Assembly: GCA_016191525.1 (NCBI GenBank)
Contig: JACPOK010000020.1
Span: forward strand, 1 to 64,000
Reading direction: 5' to 3'
DNA length: 64,000 nucleotides
Origin: Burkholderiales bacterium
GTDB taxonomy: Bacteria > Pseudomonadota > Gammaproteobacteria > Burkholderiales > Burkholderiaceae_C
The notes under the pieces are model-generated. The model did not search any database. It was not told where the DNA came from and was given only the letters and a program-made list of their open reading frames with translations. Made by a program: the position numbers and the translations under genes. Positions 40,174-50,609 of the stretch are shown here, one piece after another; within the stretch, counting starts at the first letter, position 1; every line of letters starts with the position of its first letter.

Positions 40174-40723
40174 CGCGGTCCAGCGCCAGCACCTGCCATT
40201 GCCCGAACGGCAAGGCTTGCACCGGCCATTGCGCCGCTTTCGTGATGTCGCGTTGCCCTGAGGCCAGAAGGCCGGCGGCCCGGACGACGCCGGCGTGGGT
40301 GATCCATAGCTCATCCTTGCCGGCAGCGCGCGCTTCATCGAAAACGGCTGCCACGCGGGCCAGGAAATCGTTGACCGATTCGCCGCCGCCGGGCTGATGG
40401 TGGGCGAAGTCATCGGTCCAGGCCTGGAGGGCGACAGCGCCGATGGCATCCCAGCGCCGGCCCTCCCATTCACCGAAGCACATCTCGGCCAGCCGGCCAT
40501 CGGGCCGCGGAACAATGTCAGGGCGCAAGGCATTGAGCCGGAGCGAGAGCCGGGCGCAGCGCTGCAACGGCGAGCAACGCGCGGCGATGCCCGGTGGCAG
40601 TGCTGCGGCCAGCGCGGTGGCCGCAGCGAGTGTTCCGGCCTCATCCACGGCCAGGTCGGTGGCGCCATAGCAAAGGCCCTCAGCCTCAAGTGGCCGGGCG
40701 TGCCGCGCAAGCCATAGCCTCAC
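40160..40723 (-). CDS. cobC: Histidine phosphatase family protein, probable alpha-ribazole phosphatase CobC
   Basis: 187 residues from GTG 40723, which overlaps the cobS stop (GTGA). The catalytic motif is LWLARHARPLEAEG (His near residue 8). CSPLQRCARLSLRLN holds the second Arg, LAEMCFGEWEGRRWDAI the Glu and WITHAGVVRAAG the second His. It removes the phosphate of alpha-ribazole-5'-P in nucleotide-loop assembly of cobalamin. Tight coupling to cobS supports that substrate over a generic phosphoglycerate mutase role. Confidence 0.88.
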   Translation of the reverse strand: MRLWLARHARPLEAEGLCYGATDLAVDEAGTLAAATALAAALPPGIAARCSPLQRCARLSLRLNALRPDIVPRPDGRLAEMCFGEWEGRRWDAIGAVALQAWTDDFAHHQPGGGESVNDFLARVAAVFDEARAAGKDELWITHAGVVRAAGLLASGQRDITKAAQWPVQALPFGQWQVLALDRATGA

Positions 40724-41529
40724 CGGGCACCCAGGGCCAGCGCCGCACCCAGGTAGAAGGCGATCTCGCATACCTGTTGCGTGGCGCCCAGGCAATCGCC
40801 GGTGAACCCCTGCAGCCGGCGGCGGAACAGGCGGTGCATGAACAGCAGGGCGGCGCAGGCCGCGGCCATAGCCAGGGCTACAAAGAGCGCGCCCTGCGCC
40901 AGCCCCGCCAGCGCGAGCGGCACGTAACACCAGCCGGCTGCGGCAAAGAGGCCATTGCGGCTGAGCTGGTCGGCCAGGGGCTTGCTCTTGGAGCCCGCCG
41001 CATCGCCCACGTGGTCCAGGGTGTACACCAGCACCAGTGGCGCGAAACGCGACACTACGTGCCCGGCCAGCAGCGCCATCAACGCGGCTGCGAGATTCTG
41101 CGAGCCCAGCACGGCCAGCAGCGACACCTTGGCCAGCAGCGCCAGCACCAGCGCCATCGCGCCGAAAGCGCCGACGCGCGAGTCCTTCATGATTTCCAGC
41201 GCGCGTGCCCGCTCGCTGCTGCCGCCCAGGCCATCGGCGACGTCGGCCAGCCCGTCCTCGTGGAAGCCGCCGGTGAGCAATACCGTGGCGATGGTGCACC
41301 CCACCGCGGCGGCCAGCGGCGCCATCGGGTTGGCCGGCAGCGCCAGCGCCAGTGCGGCGTACGCCATGCAGGCGGCGGCACCCGCCAGCCAGCCCACGCC
41401 GGGAAAGTGTGCCGCGCTCGCGCGCAGCATCTGCGGGCTGAAGCCCACCCACTGCGCCAGGGCGCCGGTGACGGGAATGCGGGTGAAGTACTGGACCGCC
41501 AGCAGGTAATGGCGAACGAAGTCCAACAC
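40720..41529 (-). CDS. cobS: Adenosylcobinamide-GDP ribazoletransferase
   Basis: 269 residues, a polytopic membrane protein with five or more hydrophobic segments. The family motif is VLLTGGFHEDGLADVADGLGG, with MKDSRVGAFGAMALVLALLAK after it and YFTRIPV near the N-terminus. It joins alpha-ribazole to GDP-cobinamide in the last steps of cobalamin synthesis. It starts 6 nt after ilvA and overlaps cobC. No cobT or cobU is in the window. Confidence 0.94.
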   Translation of the reverse strand: MLDFVRHYLLAVQYFTRIPVTGALAQWVGFSPQMLRASAAHFPGVGWLAGAAACMAYAALALALPANPMAPLAAAVGCTIATVLLTGGFHEDGLADVADGLGGSSERARALEIMKDSRVGAFGAMALVLALLAKVSLLAVLGSQNLAAALMALLAGHVVSRFAPLVLVYTLDHVGDAAGSKSKPLADQLSRNGLFAAAGWCYVPLALAGLAQGALFVALAMAAACAALLFMHRLFRRRLQGFTGDCLGATQQVCEIAFYLGAALALGAR

Positions 41530-41535
41530 GCGGGC

Positions 41536-43080
<1,545 letters not shown>

Positions 43081-43104
43081 CGAAAAGCGATGATAAGCGC
43101 CATG

Positions 43105-43137
43105 AAAAAAGCCCCCGGGCCTTGCGGTCCGGGGGCT
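43105..43137 (-). terminator. Rho-independent terminator upstream of ilvA
   Basis: On the minus strand AGCCCCCGG / CCGGGGGCT with a 10-nt loop is followed by TTTTTT. It points toward ilvA and ends 24 nt before its start codon, so it either ends a separate small RNA or attenuates ilvA. Confidence 0.85.
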
Positions 43138-43196
43138 AATCCACCAAAGGAGAGGTGGAGGAGACAATCGGGGCATAACGAACTCGTTATGCTGTG
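43105..43196 (-). ncRNA. Candidate small RNA with anti-Shine-Dalgarno loops
   Basis: On the minus strand TATACT (43207-43202) serves as a -10, with the predicted start near 43196. Hairpin 1 is GCATAACGA/TCGTTATGC (43192-43173). Next comes a CU-rich single-stranded stretch TGTCTCCTCC, then hairpin 2 CCACC-TCTCCTTT-GGTGG (43158-43141), whose loop is complementary to a Shine-Dalgarno. It ends in a strong terminator. This is the layout of trans-acting, Hfq-type small RNAs. It could instead be an ilvA attenuator leader, but no isoleucine-rich leader peptide is present. No -35 match is convincing. Confidence 0.6.
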
Positions 43197-43303
43197 AAAT
43201 CAGTATAGCCCCACTTTTGTTGCATCGCAGCAAGTCGCGATTCATCCGCCGACTATTAGCAAAAGTAATTCGCGGGCAGCCGTTTTGATAAAGGTACGAT
43301 GAA

Positions 43304-43756
43304 ATGATGGAATGCACGGTCAGCTGGACGGGCGCGACGGGTGCGCGCTCCGGCATGGGCTTTGTGGCGGAGACGGGCAGCGGCCACGTTCTGGTGATGG
43401 ATGGCGCGCCGGACACCGCCAAGCCTGAAAACGGCGGCCAGAACCTGGCACCGCGGCCGATGGAAACCGTGCTGGCCGGCACGGGCGGCTGCACCGCCTA
43501 CGACGTGGTGCTGATCCTCAAGCGCGGGCGCCACCAGGTGCGGGGCTGCTCCGTGAAATTGACCACCGAGCGGGCCGAAACCGACCCCAAGGTCTTCACG
43601 AAGATCCACATGCATTTCACGGTGAGCGGAAAGGCGATCCCGCCCGAGGCTGTGCAGCGCGCGATCGCCATGAGCCATGACAAGTACTGCTCGGCCAGCA
43701 TCATGCTGGGCAAGACCGCCGACATCACCACCTCGTTCGAGGTGAACGAAGACTAG
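43304..43756 (+). CDS. OsmC family protein
   Basis: 150 residues. OsmC/Ohr-like fold with APRPMETVLAGTGGCTAYDV carrying the first redox Cys and SHDKYCSASIMLGKTADIT carrying the second. These two cysteines define the thiol peroxidase-like active site of the family. The subtype (YhfA-like general OsmC, rather than Ohr) is suggested by the spacing and sequence, without certainty. It probably reduces peroxides or handles reactive electrophiles in the cytoplasm. It is divergent from the small RNA/ilvA unit. Confidence 0.88.
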   Translation: MMECTVSWTGATGARSGMGFVAETGSGHVLVMDGAPDTAKPENGGQNLAPRPMETVLAGTGGCTAYDVVLILKRGRHQVRGCSVKLTTERAETDPKVFTKIHMHFTVSGKAIPPEAVQRAIAMSHDKYCSASIMLGKTADITTSFEVNED

Positions 43757-43768
43757 GGCTTTTCGGGG

Positions 43769-44398
43769 TCAGATGTAGTGCGCGGTGGCCGTCATGACCC
43801 GCGCGGCGGCCTTCATCAGCGCCTTGGCCGGCGCCGGCAACTCCATGGCGCCCGCTTCCAGCGCCTGCGCCGCATGGGCGGACTCGTCTTCCTTCATCTT
43901 GGCCACGATGGCCCGCGAGGCGTGGTCGCCCGCAGGCAGCCGCTCTAGGTGGCTTTCCAGGTGGGCCTCGACCTGGCGCTCGGTTTCGACGACGAAGCCC
44001 AGGCTGGCGCGGTCACCCAGCCGCCCCGCCAGCAGGCCGAGCCCGAAGGCGCCCGCGTACCAGAGCGGGTTGAGCAGGGAGGGCCGGGCGCCCAATTCGT
44101 CCAGGCGGGTGCGGGTCCAGGCCAGATGGTCGGTTTCCTCGCGCGCCGCGTGGGCGAACCGCTCCCGCAGCGCCGGGTCGGCCGTGGATAAAGCCTGGGC
44201 GGTATACAGCGCCTGCGCGCAGACCTCGCCCACGTGGTTGACCCGCATCAGCGCGCCGGCTTGCCGCCTTTGCGCCGGGTCCAGTACCGTGGGGTCCGCG
44301 GGCACGATGGGGCAGGGGCGGCTGGCGCGCGGCGCCGCAAAAAGCGTGCGGAGCGCGCTGTCTGCGGCTCCAAGAAAGGCATCAACCGGGCTTGTCAT
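43769..44398 (-). CDS. coq7: Demethoxyubiquinone hydroxylase Coq7
   Basis: 209 residues. A carboxylate-bridged di-iron hydroxylase with two repeats: [17 protein letters not shown] plus [17 protein letters not shown], and [18 protein letters not shown] plus [17 protein letters not shown]. The E...ExxH ligands are intact in both. It hydroxylates demethoxyubiquinone in ubiquinone synthesis and is a peripheral membrane protein. Length is normal. It is convergent with the OsmC gene, 12 nt apart. Confidence 0.93.
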   Translation of the reverse strand: MTSPVDAFLGAADSALRTLFAAPRASRPCPIVPADPTVLDPAQRRQAGALMRVNHVGEVCAQALYTAQALSTADPALRERFAHAAREETDHLAWTRTRLDELGARPSLLNPLWYAGAFGLGLLAGRLGDRASLGFVVETERQVEAHLESHLERLPAGDHASRAIVAKMKEDESAHAAQALEAGAMELPAPAKALMKAAARVMTATAHYI

Positions 44399-44714
44399 CC
44401 GGCCAGTTTAAGGGGGTCTGGGGGTGGCGCGCCCCTGCCGTCGGCCTACGGTCCAGCTAGACGCTTTTTGTAATCCGAAATCCCGAATCCGGGGTGTTGC
44501 GCGGCTTCCACTGCATGGTTTCTGAATGTTGTCCCTGTGCAACGAAAAGGCGGGCTGAGGGCTAAATACTTTGCTTAAGAAAGGGCGCTCTGGTGCAATA
44601 ACGACAACTTCCCAAAAGGAGGTTGGCCCGGGGATCCGGCGGGAGCACAAAAGTGCCTGCATTTCGTGACCCCTTCGCACCGGAGCCCTATGTTTAACCT
44701 TGGAGAAACTTGCA
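44399..44714. other. Intergenic region upstream of the porin gene
   Basis: 316 bp between the divergent coq7 and porin genes, with no gene seen. It must hold both promoters and a long porin leader. I find GC-rich patches and an AAAAGGAGG near 44617 that is too far from the porin start to be its ribosome binding site. No confident promoter or terminator was identified by eye. Confidence 0.4.
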
Positions 44715-45797
44715 ATGAAAAAGTCCCTGATTGCTCTGGCTGGTCTGGCTGCCCTGTCCGCCGCCCCGGCTTTTGCCCAATCGTCCGTCACGCTGTTCGG
44801 CGTTGTTGACGCGACCGTCGCCTTCGGCCGCGGTTCTGTCGCCAACAAGACGTCGCTGACCAACTCGGGCTACAACAGCTCGCGTCTGGGCTTCCGCGGT
44901 ACGGAAGACCTGGGCGGCGGCATGTCTGCCTCCTTCTGGCTGGAAGCCGGCCTGGCTAACGATGACGGCCAAGGCGCCGGCACGAACAGCAACAACCAAG
45001 CTTCCGGCGCTGGCGCCGCTGTCGCTGGTCGTCAAGGCCTGACCTTCAACCGCCGCTCGACGGTTAGCCTGGCCGGTGGCTGGGGCGAACTGCGCCTGGG
45101 CCGTGACTACAACCCGCAATTCTGGAACCTGACCGTGTTCGATCCGTTCGGCACGAACGGCGTGGGCACCACCCAAGTCCTGAATTCGAACTCCGCCCTG
45201 ACCGGCGCAATCAACGTTCGCACCTCCAACACCGTCGGCTACTTCCTGCCGGGCAACCTGGGCGGCTTCTACGGCCAGCTGCAGTACGGCTGGGGTGAGA
45301 ACCTGAGCAATGCCGCCGGTGGCACCGACAAGGACGGCAACAGCTTCGCCGGCCGCGTTGGTTACGCCAACGGTCCGGTCAACGTCGCTCTGGCTGCTGC
45401 CAGCACCAAGTACGCTACGGGTGACCTGCGTACGTGGAACATTGGCGGCCAGTGGGACTTCGGCGTTGCCAAGCTGATGGGCGAGTGGAGCCGTGACCGT
45501 ATCTCCTCCCCCGTTGCCGTGACCGGCAAGGGCGGCCTGATCGGCGGCCTGATCCCCGTCGGCGCCGGCGAAATCCGCCTGGCTTACTCGACCTACAAGA
45601 TCGACACCGCTGGCACCCCGAAGAGCAACAAGTGGGCTCTGGGCTACGTGCACAACCTGTCGAAGCGCACTGCCCTGTACGCTACGTACGCTCGCGTTCG
45701 CAACACCGGCGGCGCTGCACAAGCTCTGAACGGCGCTGCTACCGCAGCCAACGCCAGTTCCAGCGGCTACGACTTCGGTATCCGTCACAGCTTCTAA
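44715..45797 (+). CDS. Gram-negative general porin (Omp32/OmpC type)
   Basis: 360 residues from ATG 44715 (GGAGAAACTTGCA upstream). The signal peptide MKKSLIALAGLAALSAAPAF ends near AFA-Q. Mature features are SSVTLFGVVDATVAFGRG, the SRLGFRGTEDLGGG motif of beta-proteobacterial porins and a C-terminal aromatic end YDFGIRHSF for BAM recognition. Codon use is strongly biased, as expected for a very abundant outer-membrane protein. It forms a trimeric 16-strand channel, anion-selective in relatives. A clear terminator follows. Confidence 0.95.
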   Translation: MKKSLIALAGLAALSAAPAFAQSSVTLFGVVDATVAFGRGSVANKTSLTNSGYNSSRLGFRGTEDLGGGMSASFWLEAGLANDDGQGAGTNSNNQASGAGAAVAGRQGLTFNRRSTVSLAGGWGELRLGRDYNPQFWNLTVFDPFGTNGVGTTQVLNSNSALTGAINVRTSNTVGYFLPGNLGGFYGQLQYGWGENLSNAAGGTDKDGNSFAGRVGYANGPVNVALAAASTKYATGDLRTWNIGGQWDFGVAKLMGEWSRDRISSPVAVTGKGGLIGGLIPVGAGEIRLAYSTYKIDTAGTPKSNKWALGYVHNLSKRTALYATYARVRNTGGAAQALNGAATAANASSSGYDFGIRHSF

Positions 45798-45841
45798 ATC
45801 GGACGGCCGGTGCAAGCCGGCCTTCGATTCATGAAGATTTG

Positions 45842-45868
45842 AAAGCCGCCTTCGGGCGGCTTTTTTGT
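45842..45868 (+). terminator. Terminator after the porin gene
   Basis: AAGCCGCC-TTCG-GGCGGCTT with a stable UUCG tetraloop, then a T-run. It ends the monocistronic porin transcript. Confidence 0.9.
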
Positions 45869-45933
45869 TGGAAGGCCCACTCAACCCAAATCGGGACGAA
45901 GCGGCCTCAATCCATACAAAAGTTGGGAATGTA

Positions 45934-46713
45934 ATGAATATCCAATGGTGCGCCTGGCTGCTTGGCGCGGCGGCGCTCGCGGGCTGCTCCACGGTGCCAC
46001 TGCCCGGCGACTCCGTGCCGATCGCTGCCAATCCGTGGGCCGCGCAGTCGGCCGACCCGAAAGCGCCAACTGATGCCGCCGGGGCTACCGGCGGCAACTG
46101 GCAGCACTACAAGCTGCCGGGCAAGACGCCCAGCCAGTTCAGCTATACGCGCAAGGACGGCCGCGACGCCATGGCGGTGATGGCAGTGTCCTCCGCCAGC
46201 ATGCTTCGCCACAAGGTGCGCGTCGAGCCGCAGGACTTGGGCAGTGTGCGGTTCTCGTGGAAGGTGCCCGAACTCATCGCCCAGGCCGACATGGCGCTGC
46301 GTGACGCCGATGATTCCCCTGTGCGAATCATCCTGTCGTTCGACGGTGACCGCTCAAAGTTTTCGGCGCGCAATTCCATGCTGTCCGAGCTGGCCCGCAC
46401 CCTGACGGGCGAAGAGCTGCCCTATGCGACGCTGATGTACGTGTGGTGCAACAAGCGCGAACCCGGCTCCGTGATCCACAGCCCGCGCACCGATCGCATC
46501 CGCAAGCTGGTGGTGGAAACCGGACCGAGCAAGCTCAACCAGTGGCTTGACTACGAGCGCAACATCAAGGCTGATTTTGAGCGCGCGTTCGGCGAGGCGC
46601 CCGGTGCGCTGGTGTACGTCGCCATCATGACCGACAGCGACAACACGCACTCCGTCACCCGCGCCTGGTATGGGCCCGTGCGGCTGGGCCCGCAGGTGGT
46701 TTCCGGAAAATAA
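45934..46713 (+). CDS. DUF3047 domain lipoprotein
   Basis: 259 residues from ATG 45934. Lipobox LGAAALAGC18 (Cys18) indicates an anchored lipoprotein. The remainder is a DUF3047 domain: WQHYKLPGKTPSQFSYTRKD, LRHKVRVEPQDLGSVRFSWK, and VAIMTDSDNTHSVTRAWYGP. The domain is widespread in beta-proteobacteria with unknown biochemical role; its beta-sandwich suggests ligand or carbohydrate binding. It is a stand-alone gene after the porin terminator. Confidence 0.85.
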   Translation: MNIQWCAWLLGAAALAGCSTVPLPGDSVPIAANPWAAQSADPKAPTDAAGATGGNWQHYKLPGKTPSQFSYTRKDGRDAMAVMAVSSASMLRHKVRVEPQDLGSVRFSWKVPELIAQADMALRDADDSPVRIILSFDGDRSKFSARNSMLSELARTLTGEELPYATLMYVWCNKREPGSVIHSPRTDRIRKLVVETGPSKLNQWLDYERNIKADFERAFGEAPGALVYVAIMTDSDNTHSVTRAWYGPVRLGPQVVSGK

Positions 46714-46805
46714 GGCGCAGCGGTCCGTTCCTTTAGGCCTGAAGAAAACCCTGTGTCGGCATGACCCTTGCTCTGCTAGCATGACCGTTTGCCGCCGCCA
46801 CAGAG

Positions 46806-47786
46806 ATGCTAGCTTTCGTACTGCGCCGCCTCTTCCAGGCTGTGATCGTCATGATCGCAGTGGCGTTCATCGCGTTCATGCTGTTCCAGTACGTCGGCGA
46901 CCCGGTTGTCTTCCTGCTCGGGCAGGACGCCAAGCCTGACCAGATCGCGCAGCTGCGCTCCGACCTGGGGCTCGACCAGCCGTTCTTCGTGCAGTTCTGG
47001 CATTTCCTGGTCAACGCGGTGCAAGGCGAATTCGGCCTGAGCCTGCGCCAGGGCGCCAAGGTGTCGCGCCTGATCGGCGAGCGCTTTCCCGCCACGCTCG
47101 AACTCGCCGCGGTGGCGGGGCTGCTGGCGGTCTCCATCGGAATTCCCATGGGCGTCTACACGGCGCTGCGGCGCGGCACCTTCACCAGCCAGGTGTTCAT
47201 GACGGTGTCTCTGCTGGGCGTCTCGCTGCCGCCATTCCTCATCGGCATCCTGCTCATCCTTTTCTTCGCCGTGATCCTCGGCTGGTTTCCGAGCTTCGGT
47301 CGCGGCGAGGTCGTGAAGATCGGCTGGTGGAGCAGCGGCCTGTTCACGCGCGACGGCTGGATCCACATCGTGCTGCCCGCGATCACGCTGGCGATCTTCC
47401 AGCTCACCCTGATCATGCGGCTGGTGCGCGCCGAGATGCTCGAGGTGCTGCGCACCGACTACATCAAGTTCGGCCGCGCGCGCGGACTGTCCAACCGCGC
47501 CATCCACTTCGGCCATGCCCTGAAGAACACGCTGGTGCCCGTCATCACCATCATCGGCCTGCAGGTGGGCACGCTGATCGCTTTCTCCATCATCACCGAG
47601 ACGGTGTTCCAGTGGCCCGGCATGGGCCTGCTGTTCATCCAGGCCGTGACGTTCGCCGACATTCCCGTGATGGCTGCCTACCTGTGCCTGATCTCGCTGA
47701 TCTTCGTGGTGATCAACCTGCTGGTTGACATGCTGTATTTCGCCGTGGACCCGCGGCTTCGCGTGGCCAACGCTGGAGGACATTGA
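46806..47786 (+). CDS. Dipeptide/oligopeptide-type ABC transporter permease (DppB-like)
   Basis: 326 residues with six transmembrane segments: MLAFVLRRLFQAVIVMIAVA at the start, and LCLISLIFVVINLLVDMLYF near the end. The EAA-type loop is FGRARGLSNRAIHFGHALKN. It ends YFAVDPRLRVANAGG, typical of DppB/GsiC. It opens an operon in which an amidohydrolase gene separates it from its binding protein and second permease. The stop overlaps the next start (TGATG). Confidence 0.92.
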   Translation: MLAFVLRRLFQAVIVMIAVAFIAFMLFQYVGDPVVFLLGQDAKPDQIAQLRSDLGLDQPFFVQFWHFLVNAVQGEFGLSLRQGAKVSRLIGERFPATLELAAVAGLLAVSIGIPMGVYTALRRGTFTSQVFMTVSLLGVSLPPFLIGILLILFFAVILGWFPSFGRGEVVKIGWWSSGLFTRDGWIHIVLPAITLAIFQLTLIMRLVRAEMLEVLRTDYIKFGRARGLSNRAIHFGHALKNTLVPVITIIGLQVGTLIAFSIITETVFQWPGMGLLFIQAVTFADIPVMAAYLCLISLIFVVINLLVDMLYFAVDPRLRVANAGGH

Positions 47787-48997
47787 TGCTGGCGCCCCGA
47801 CTCAAGGCCAATGGCCGTGCCTTTGCGCACATCGCCGCATACCACCCCGAACTCACGGCCCTGCGCCGCGACCTGCACGCGCACCCCGAGCTGGGGTTCG
47901 AGGAGGTCTACACCTCCGGCCGCGTCAAGGAAGCGCTCAAGCTGTGCGGCGTGGATGAAATCCACACCGGCATCGGCAAGACCGGCGTCGTCGGCGTCAT
48001 CAAGGGCAAGAGCACGGGAAGCGGAAAGATGATCGGCCTGCGCGCCGACATGGACGCGCTGACCATGACCGAGTCGAACGAATTCGCGTGGCGCTCGGCC
48101 AAGGCCGGCATGATGCACGGCTGCGGCCACGACGGCCACACCACGATGCTGGTGGGTGCGGCGCGCTACCTGGCGGAGACGCGCAACTTCGACGGCACCG
48201 CCGTGCTGATATTCCAGCCCGGCGAAGAGGGATTCGCCGGCGCCCGCGCCATGATCGAGGACGGCCTGTTCGAGCGCTTCCCGGTGCAGTCGGTCTTCGC
48301 GATGCACAACTGGCCGGCCATGAAGCCGGGAACCGTGGGCATCAACGCGGGCCCGATGATGGCCGCGGCAGACCGGGTGACCATCGAGATCACCGGCAAG
48401 GGCGGCCACGGAGCGCACGCCTACCTCACGGTCGATCCGGTGGTGGTCGCGGCGCACATCATCACCGCGGTGCAGACCATTGTTTCGCGCAACGTCAGGC
48501 CGGTGGACAACGCCGTGATCAGCCTGTGCGCCATGCAGGCCGGCGACATGGGTGCCATGAGCGTGGTGCCCGGCAAGGCGACGCTGGTGGGCACCGTGCG
48601 CACCTTCAGCCCGGACGTGCAGGACCTGCTCGAAAAACGGCTTCACGAACTGTGCGGCGCCATTGCCATCGGCTTCGGCGCTTCGGCCACCGTGAAGTTC
48701 GACCGCATCTACCCCGCGACCATCAATTCCACCGACGAAGCGCTTTTCGCCGGCGACGTGGCCGAGTCCATCGTGGGCGCCGGCAACCTGGTGCGCAACC
48801 TCGAGCCCAGCATGGGCGCCGAGGATTTCTCCTTCATGCTGCAGACCAAGCCGGGCGCCTACCTGCGCCTGGGCCAGGGCGGCGAGGGCAGCTGCTTCCT
48901 GCACAACAGCCGATACGATTTCAACGATGACATCCTGCCCCTGGGCTCGGCGCTGCACGCCAGCCTGGCCGAGCAGTGGATGCCGCTTTCCGAATGA
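47786..48997 (+). CDS. M20 family metal-dependent amidohydrolase (HipO/AbgB-like)
   Basis: 403 residues. The N-terminal RRDLHAHPELGFEEVYT and metal-binding GLRADMDALTMTE, MMHGCGHDGHTTMLVGAARY and IFQPGEEGFAGARAMIEDGL are all present. A dimerisation domain contains ITGKGGHGAHAYLTVDPVVV, and the last ligand His is in FLHNSRYDFNDD. Relatives hydrolyse N-acyl or N-aminoacyl substrates such as hippurate or p-aminobenzoyl-glutamate. Location inside a peptide importer operon implies it processes the imported compound in the cytoplasm. Confidence 0.92.
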   Translation: MLAPRLKANGRAFAHIAAYHPELTALRRDLHAHPELGFEEVYTSGRVKEALKLCGVDEIHTGIGKTGVVGVIKGKSTGSGKMIGLRADMDALTMTESNEFAWRSAKAGMMHGCGHDGHTTMLVGAARYLAETRNFDGTAVLIFQPGEEGFAGARAMIEDGLFERFPVQSVFAMHNWPAMKPGTVGINAGPMMAAADRVTIEITGKGGHGAHAYLTVDPVVVAAHIITAVQTIVSRNVRPVDNAVISLCAMQAGDMGAMSVVPGKATLVGTVRTFSPDVQDLLEKRLHELCGAIAIGFGASATVKFDRIYPATINSTDEALFAGDVAESIVGAGNLVRNLEPSMGAEDFSFMLQTKPGAYLRLGQGGEGSCFLHNSRYDFNDDILPLGSALHASLAEQWMPLSE

Positions 48998-49034
48998 TTT
49001 TTTTGACGGACCCGTTTTAAAAGAGGAGCCATTG

Positions 49035-50609
49035 ATGAACCTGAAATACAACCTACTTTCCGCCGCGGTGCTCGTTGCCTTCGCAGCTTCCTCCGCGCAG
49101 GCCGTGACATTGAAGATCGGCAACCAGGGTGACGCGTTGTCGATGGATCCGCACTCGCTGAACGAGTCGCTACAGCTGACGGTGCTCGAAAACGTGTTCG
49201 AGACGCTGGTCTATCGCGGCCCCGACTACAAGCTCATTCCCGCCCTCGCGACCAGCTGGAAGCAGACCTCGCCGACCGTCTGGCACTTCGACCTGCGCAA
49301 GGGCGTGACCTTCCATGACGGCACGCTTTTCACCGCTGACGACGTGATCTTCAGCTACGAGCGCGCCAAGAGCGACGGCTCCGACATGAAGAGCTATGTC
49401 GGCCAGATCAAGGAAATCAAGAAGCTCAACGATCACTCCATCGACATCATCACCACCGCGCCGTTCCCCATTCTGCCGGAGCTGTTCTACCGCTGGTTCA
49501 TCATGAGCAAGAAGTGGTGCGAGACCAACCAGGCGACCAAGCCGGTGGACCGCCGCAAGGGCATCGAGAACGCCGCATCGTTCCGTGCCAACGGCACCGG
49601 CCCCTACCGCGTTCGCGAACGCCAGCCCAACGTGCGCACGACCTTCGTGCGCAATGGCAACTACTGGGGCAAGGTCACCGGCAACGTCGATGAGGTCATC
49701 TTCAACGTGATCGGCAGTGATGCCACCCGGGTCGCGGCCCTGCTTTCCGGTGAAGTGGACGTGATGGAGCCGGTCCCCGTGCAGGACGTGGACCGCATCA
49801 AGGCGGCCCCCAACCTGAAGGTGATGCAGGGCCCCGAGCTGCGCGTGATCTTCCTGGGCATGGACCAGAAGCGCGACGAGCTGCTGTTCTCCAACGTCAA
49901 GGGCAAGAACCCCTTCAAGGACAAGCGCGTGCGCCAGGCCTTCTACCAGGCCATCGACATCGAGGGCATCAAGCGCACCGTGATGCGCGGCGCCTCTACG
50001 CCGATCGCGCAAATGTTCCCCAAGCAGGTCAATGGCTTCGCTGCCGACCTGGAAAAGCGCCTGCCCTATGACCCGGAAGCTTCCAAGAAGCTGCTGGCGG
50101 AGGCCGGCTACCCGCAGGGCTTCGAGGTGTCGATGAACTGCCCCAACGACCGCTACGTCAACGACGGGCCGATCTGCCAGGCTGTCGCCGCCAACCTGGC
50201 GCGCGTGGGCGTGAAGATCAAGCTCGAGGTCGAGACCAAGGGCACGTACTTCCCCAAGATCCTACGCCGCGACACCAGCTTCTACATGCTCGGCTGGACG
50301 TCCAGCACGGTGGACGCGCACAACGTGCTGTACCCCATCATGTCTTCGCCGGGCGAAGGTGGCCGCGGCCAGTTCAACCTGGGTGCGTACAGCAATGCCA
50401 AGGTGGACGAGCTGACCGAACGGATTGCCTCCGAAACCGACCAGAAAAAGCGCAACGAAATGATCCACGAAGCGATCAAGATCCACCAGGACGACATCGG
50501 CCACCTGCCGCTGCACCAGCAGGCCCTGAACTGGGGTGCCAAGAAGAACATCGAGATGGTGCAGCTGCCGGGCAATGAAATGGTGTGGAAGTACATCACG
50601 GTCAAGTGA
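49035..50609 (+). CDS. ABC transporter substrate-binding protein, peptide type (DppA-like)
   Basis: 524 residues from ATG 49035 (ribosome binding site AGAGGAG). Signal peptide ends near SAQA-V (residue 24). Family 5 binding-protein signatures are GDALSMDPHSLNESLQLTVL, WHFDLRKGVTFHDGTLFTADDV split over 75-97, and DKRVRQAFYQAIDIEGIKRT. It delivers peptides or related compounds to the permeases on both sides. Specificity cannot be read from the sequence. Confidence 0.93.
   Translation: MNLKYNLLSAAVLVAFAASSAQAVTLKIGNQGDALSMDPHSLNESLQLTVLENVFETLVYRGPDYKLIPALATSWKQTSPTVWHFDLRKGVTFHDGTLFTADDVIFSYERAKSDGSDMKSYVGQIKEIKKLNDHSIDIITTAPFPILPELFYRWFIMSKKWCETNQATKPVDRRKGIENAASFRANGTGPYRVRERQPNVRTTFVRNGNYWGKVTGNVDEVIFNVIGSDATRVAALLSGEVDVMEPVPVQDVDRIKAAPNLKVMQGPELRVIFLGMDQKRDELLFSNVKGKNPFKDKRVRQAFYQAIDIEGIKRTVMRGASTPIAQMFPKQVNGFAADLEKRLPYDPEASKKLLAEAGYPQGFEVSMNCPNDRYVNDGPICQAVAANLARVGVKIKLEVETKGTYFPKILRRDTSFYMLGWTSSTVDAHNVLYPIMSSPGEGGRGQFNLGAYSNAKVDELTERIASETDQKKRNEMIHEAIKIHQDDIGHLPLHQQALNWGAKKNIEMVQLPGNEMVWKYITVK

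Noticed and set aside
43105..43303. Isoleucine/valine leader peptide for an ilvA attenuator
   Set aside because: No short ORF rich in Ile, Val or Leu codons precedes the terminator on the minus strand. A small RNA fits better.
44694..46097. Long minus-strand open frame over the porin gene
   Set aside because: Produced by the biased codons of a highly expressed porin. No start context.
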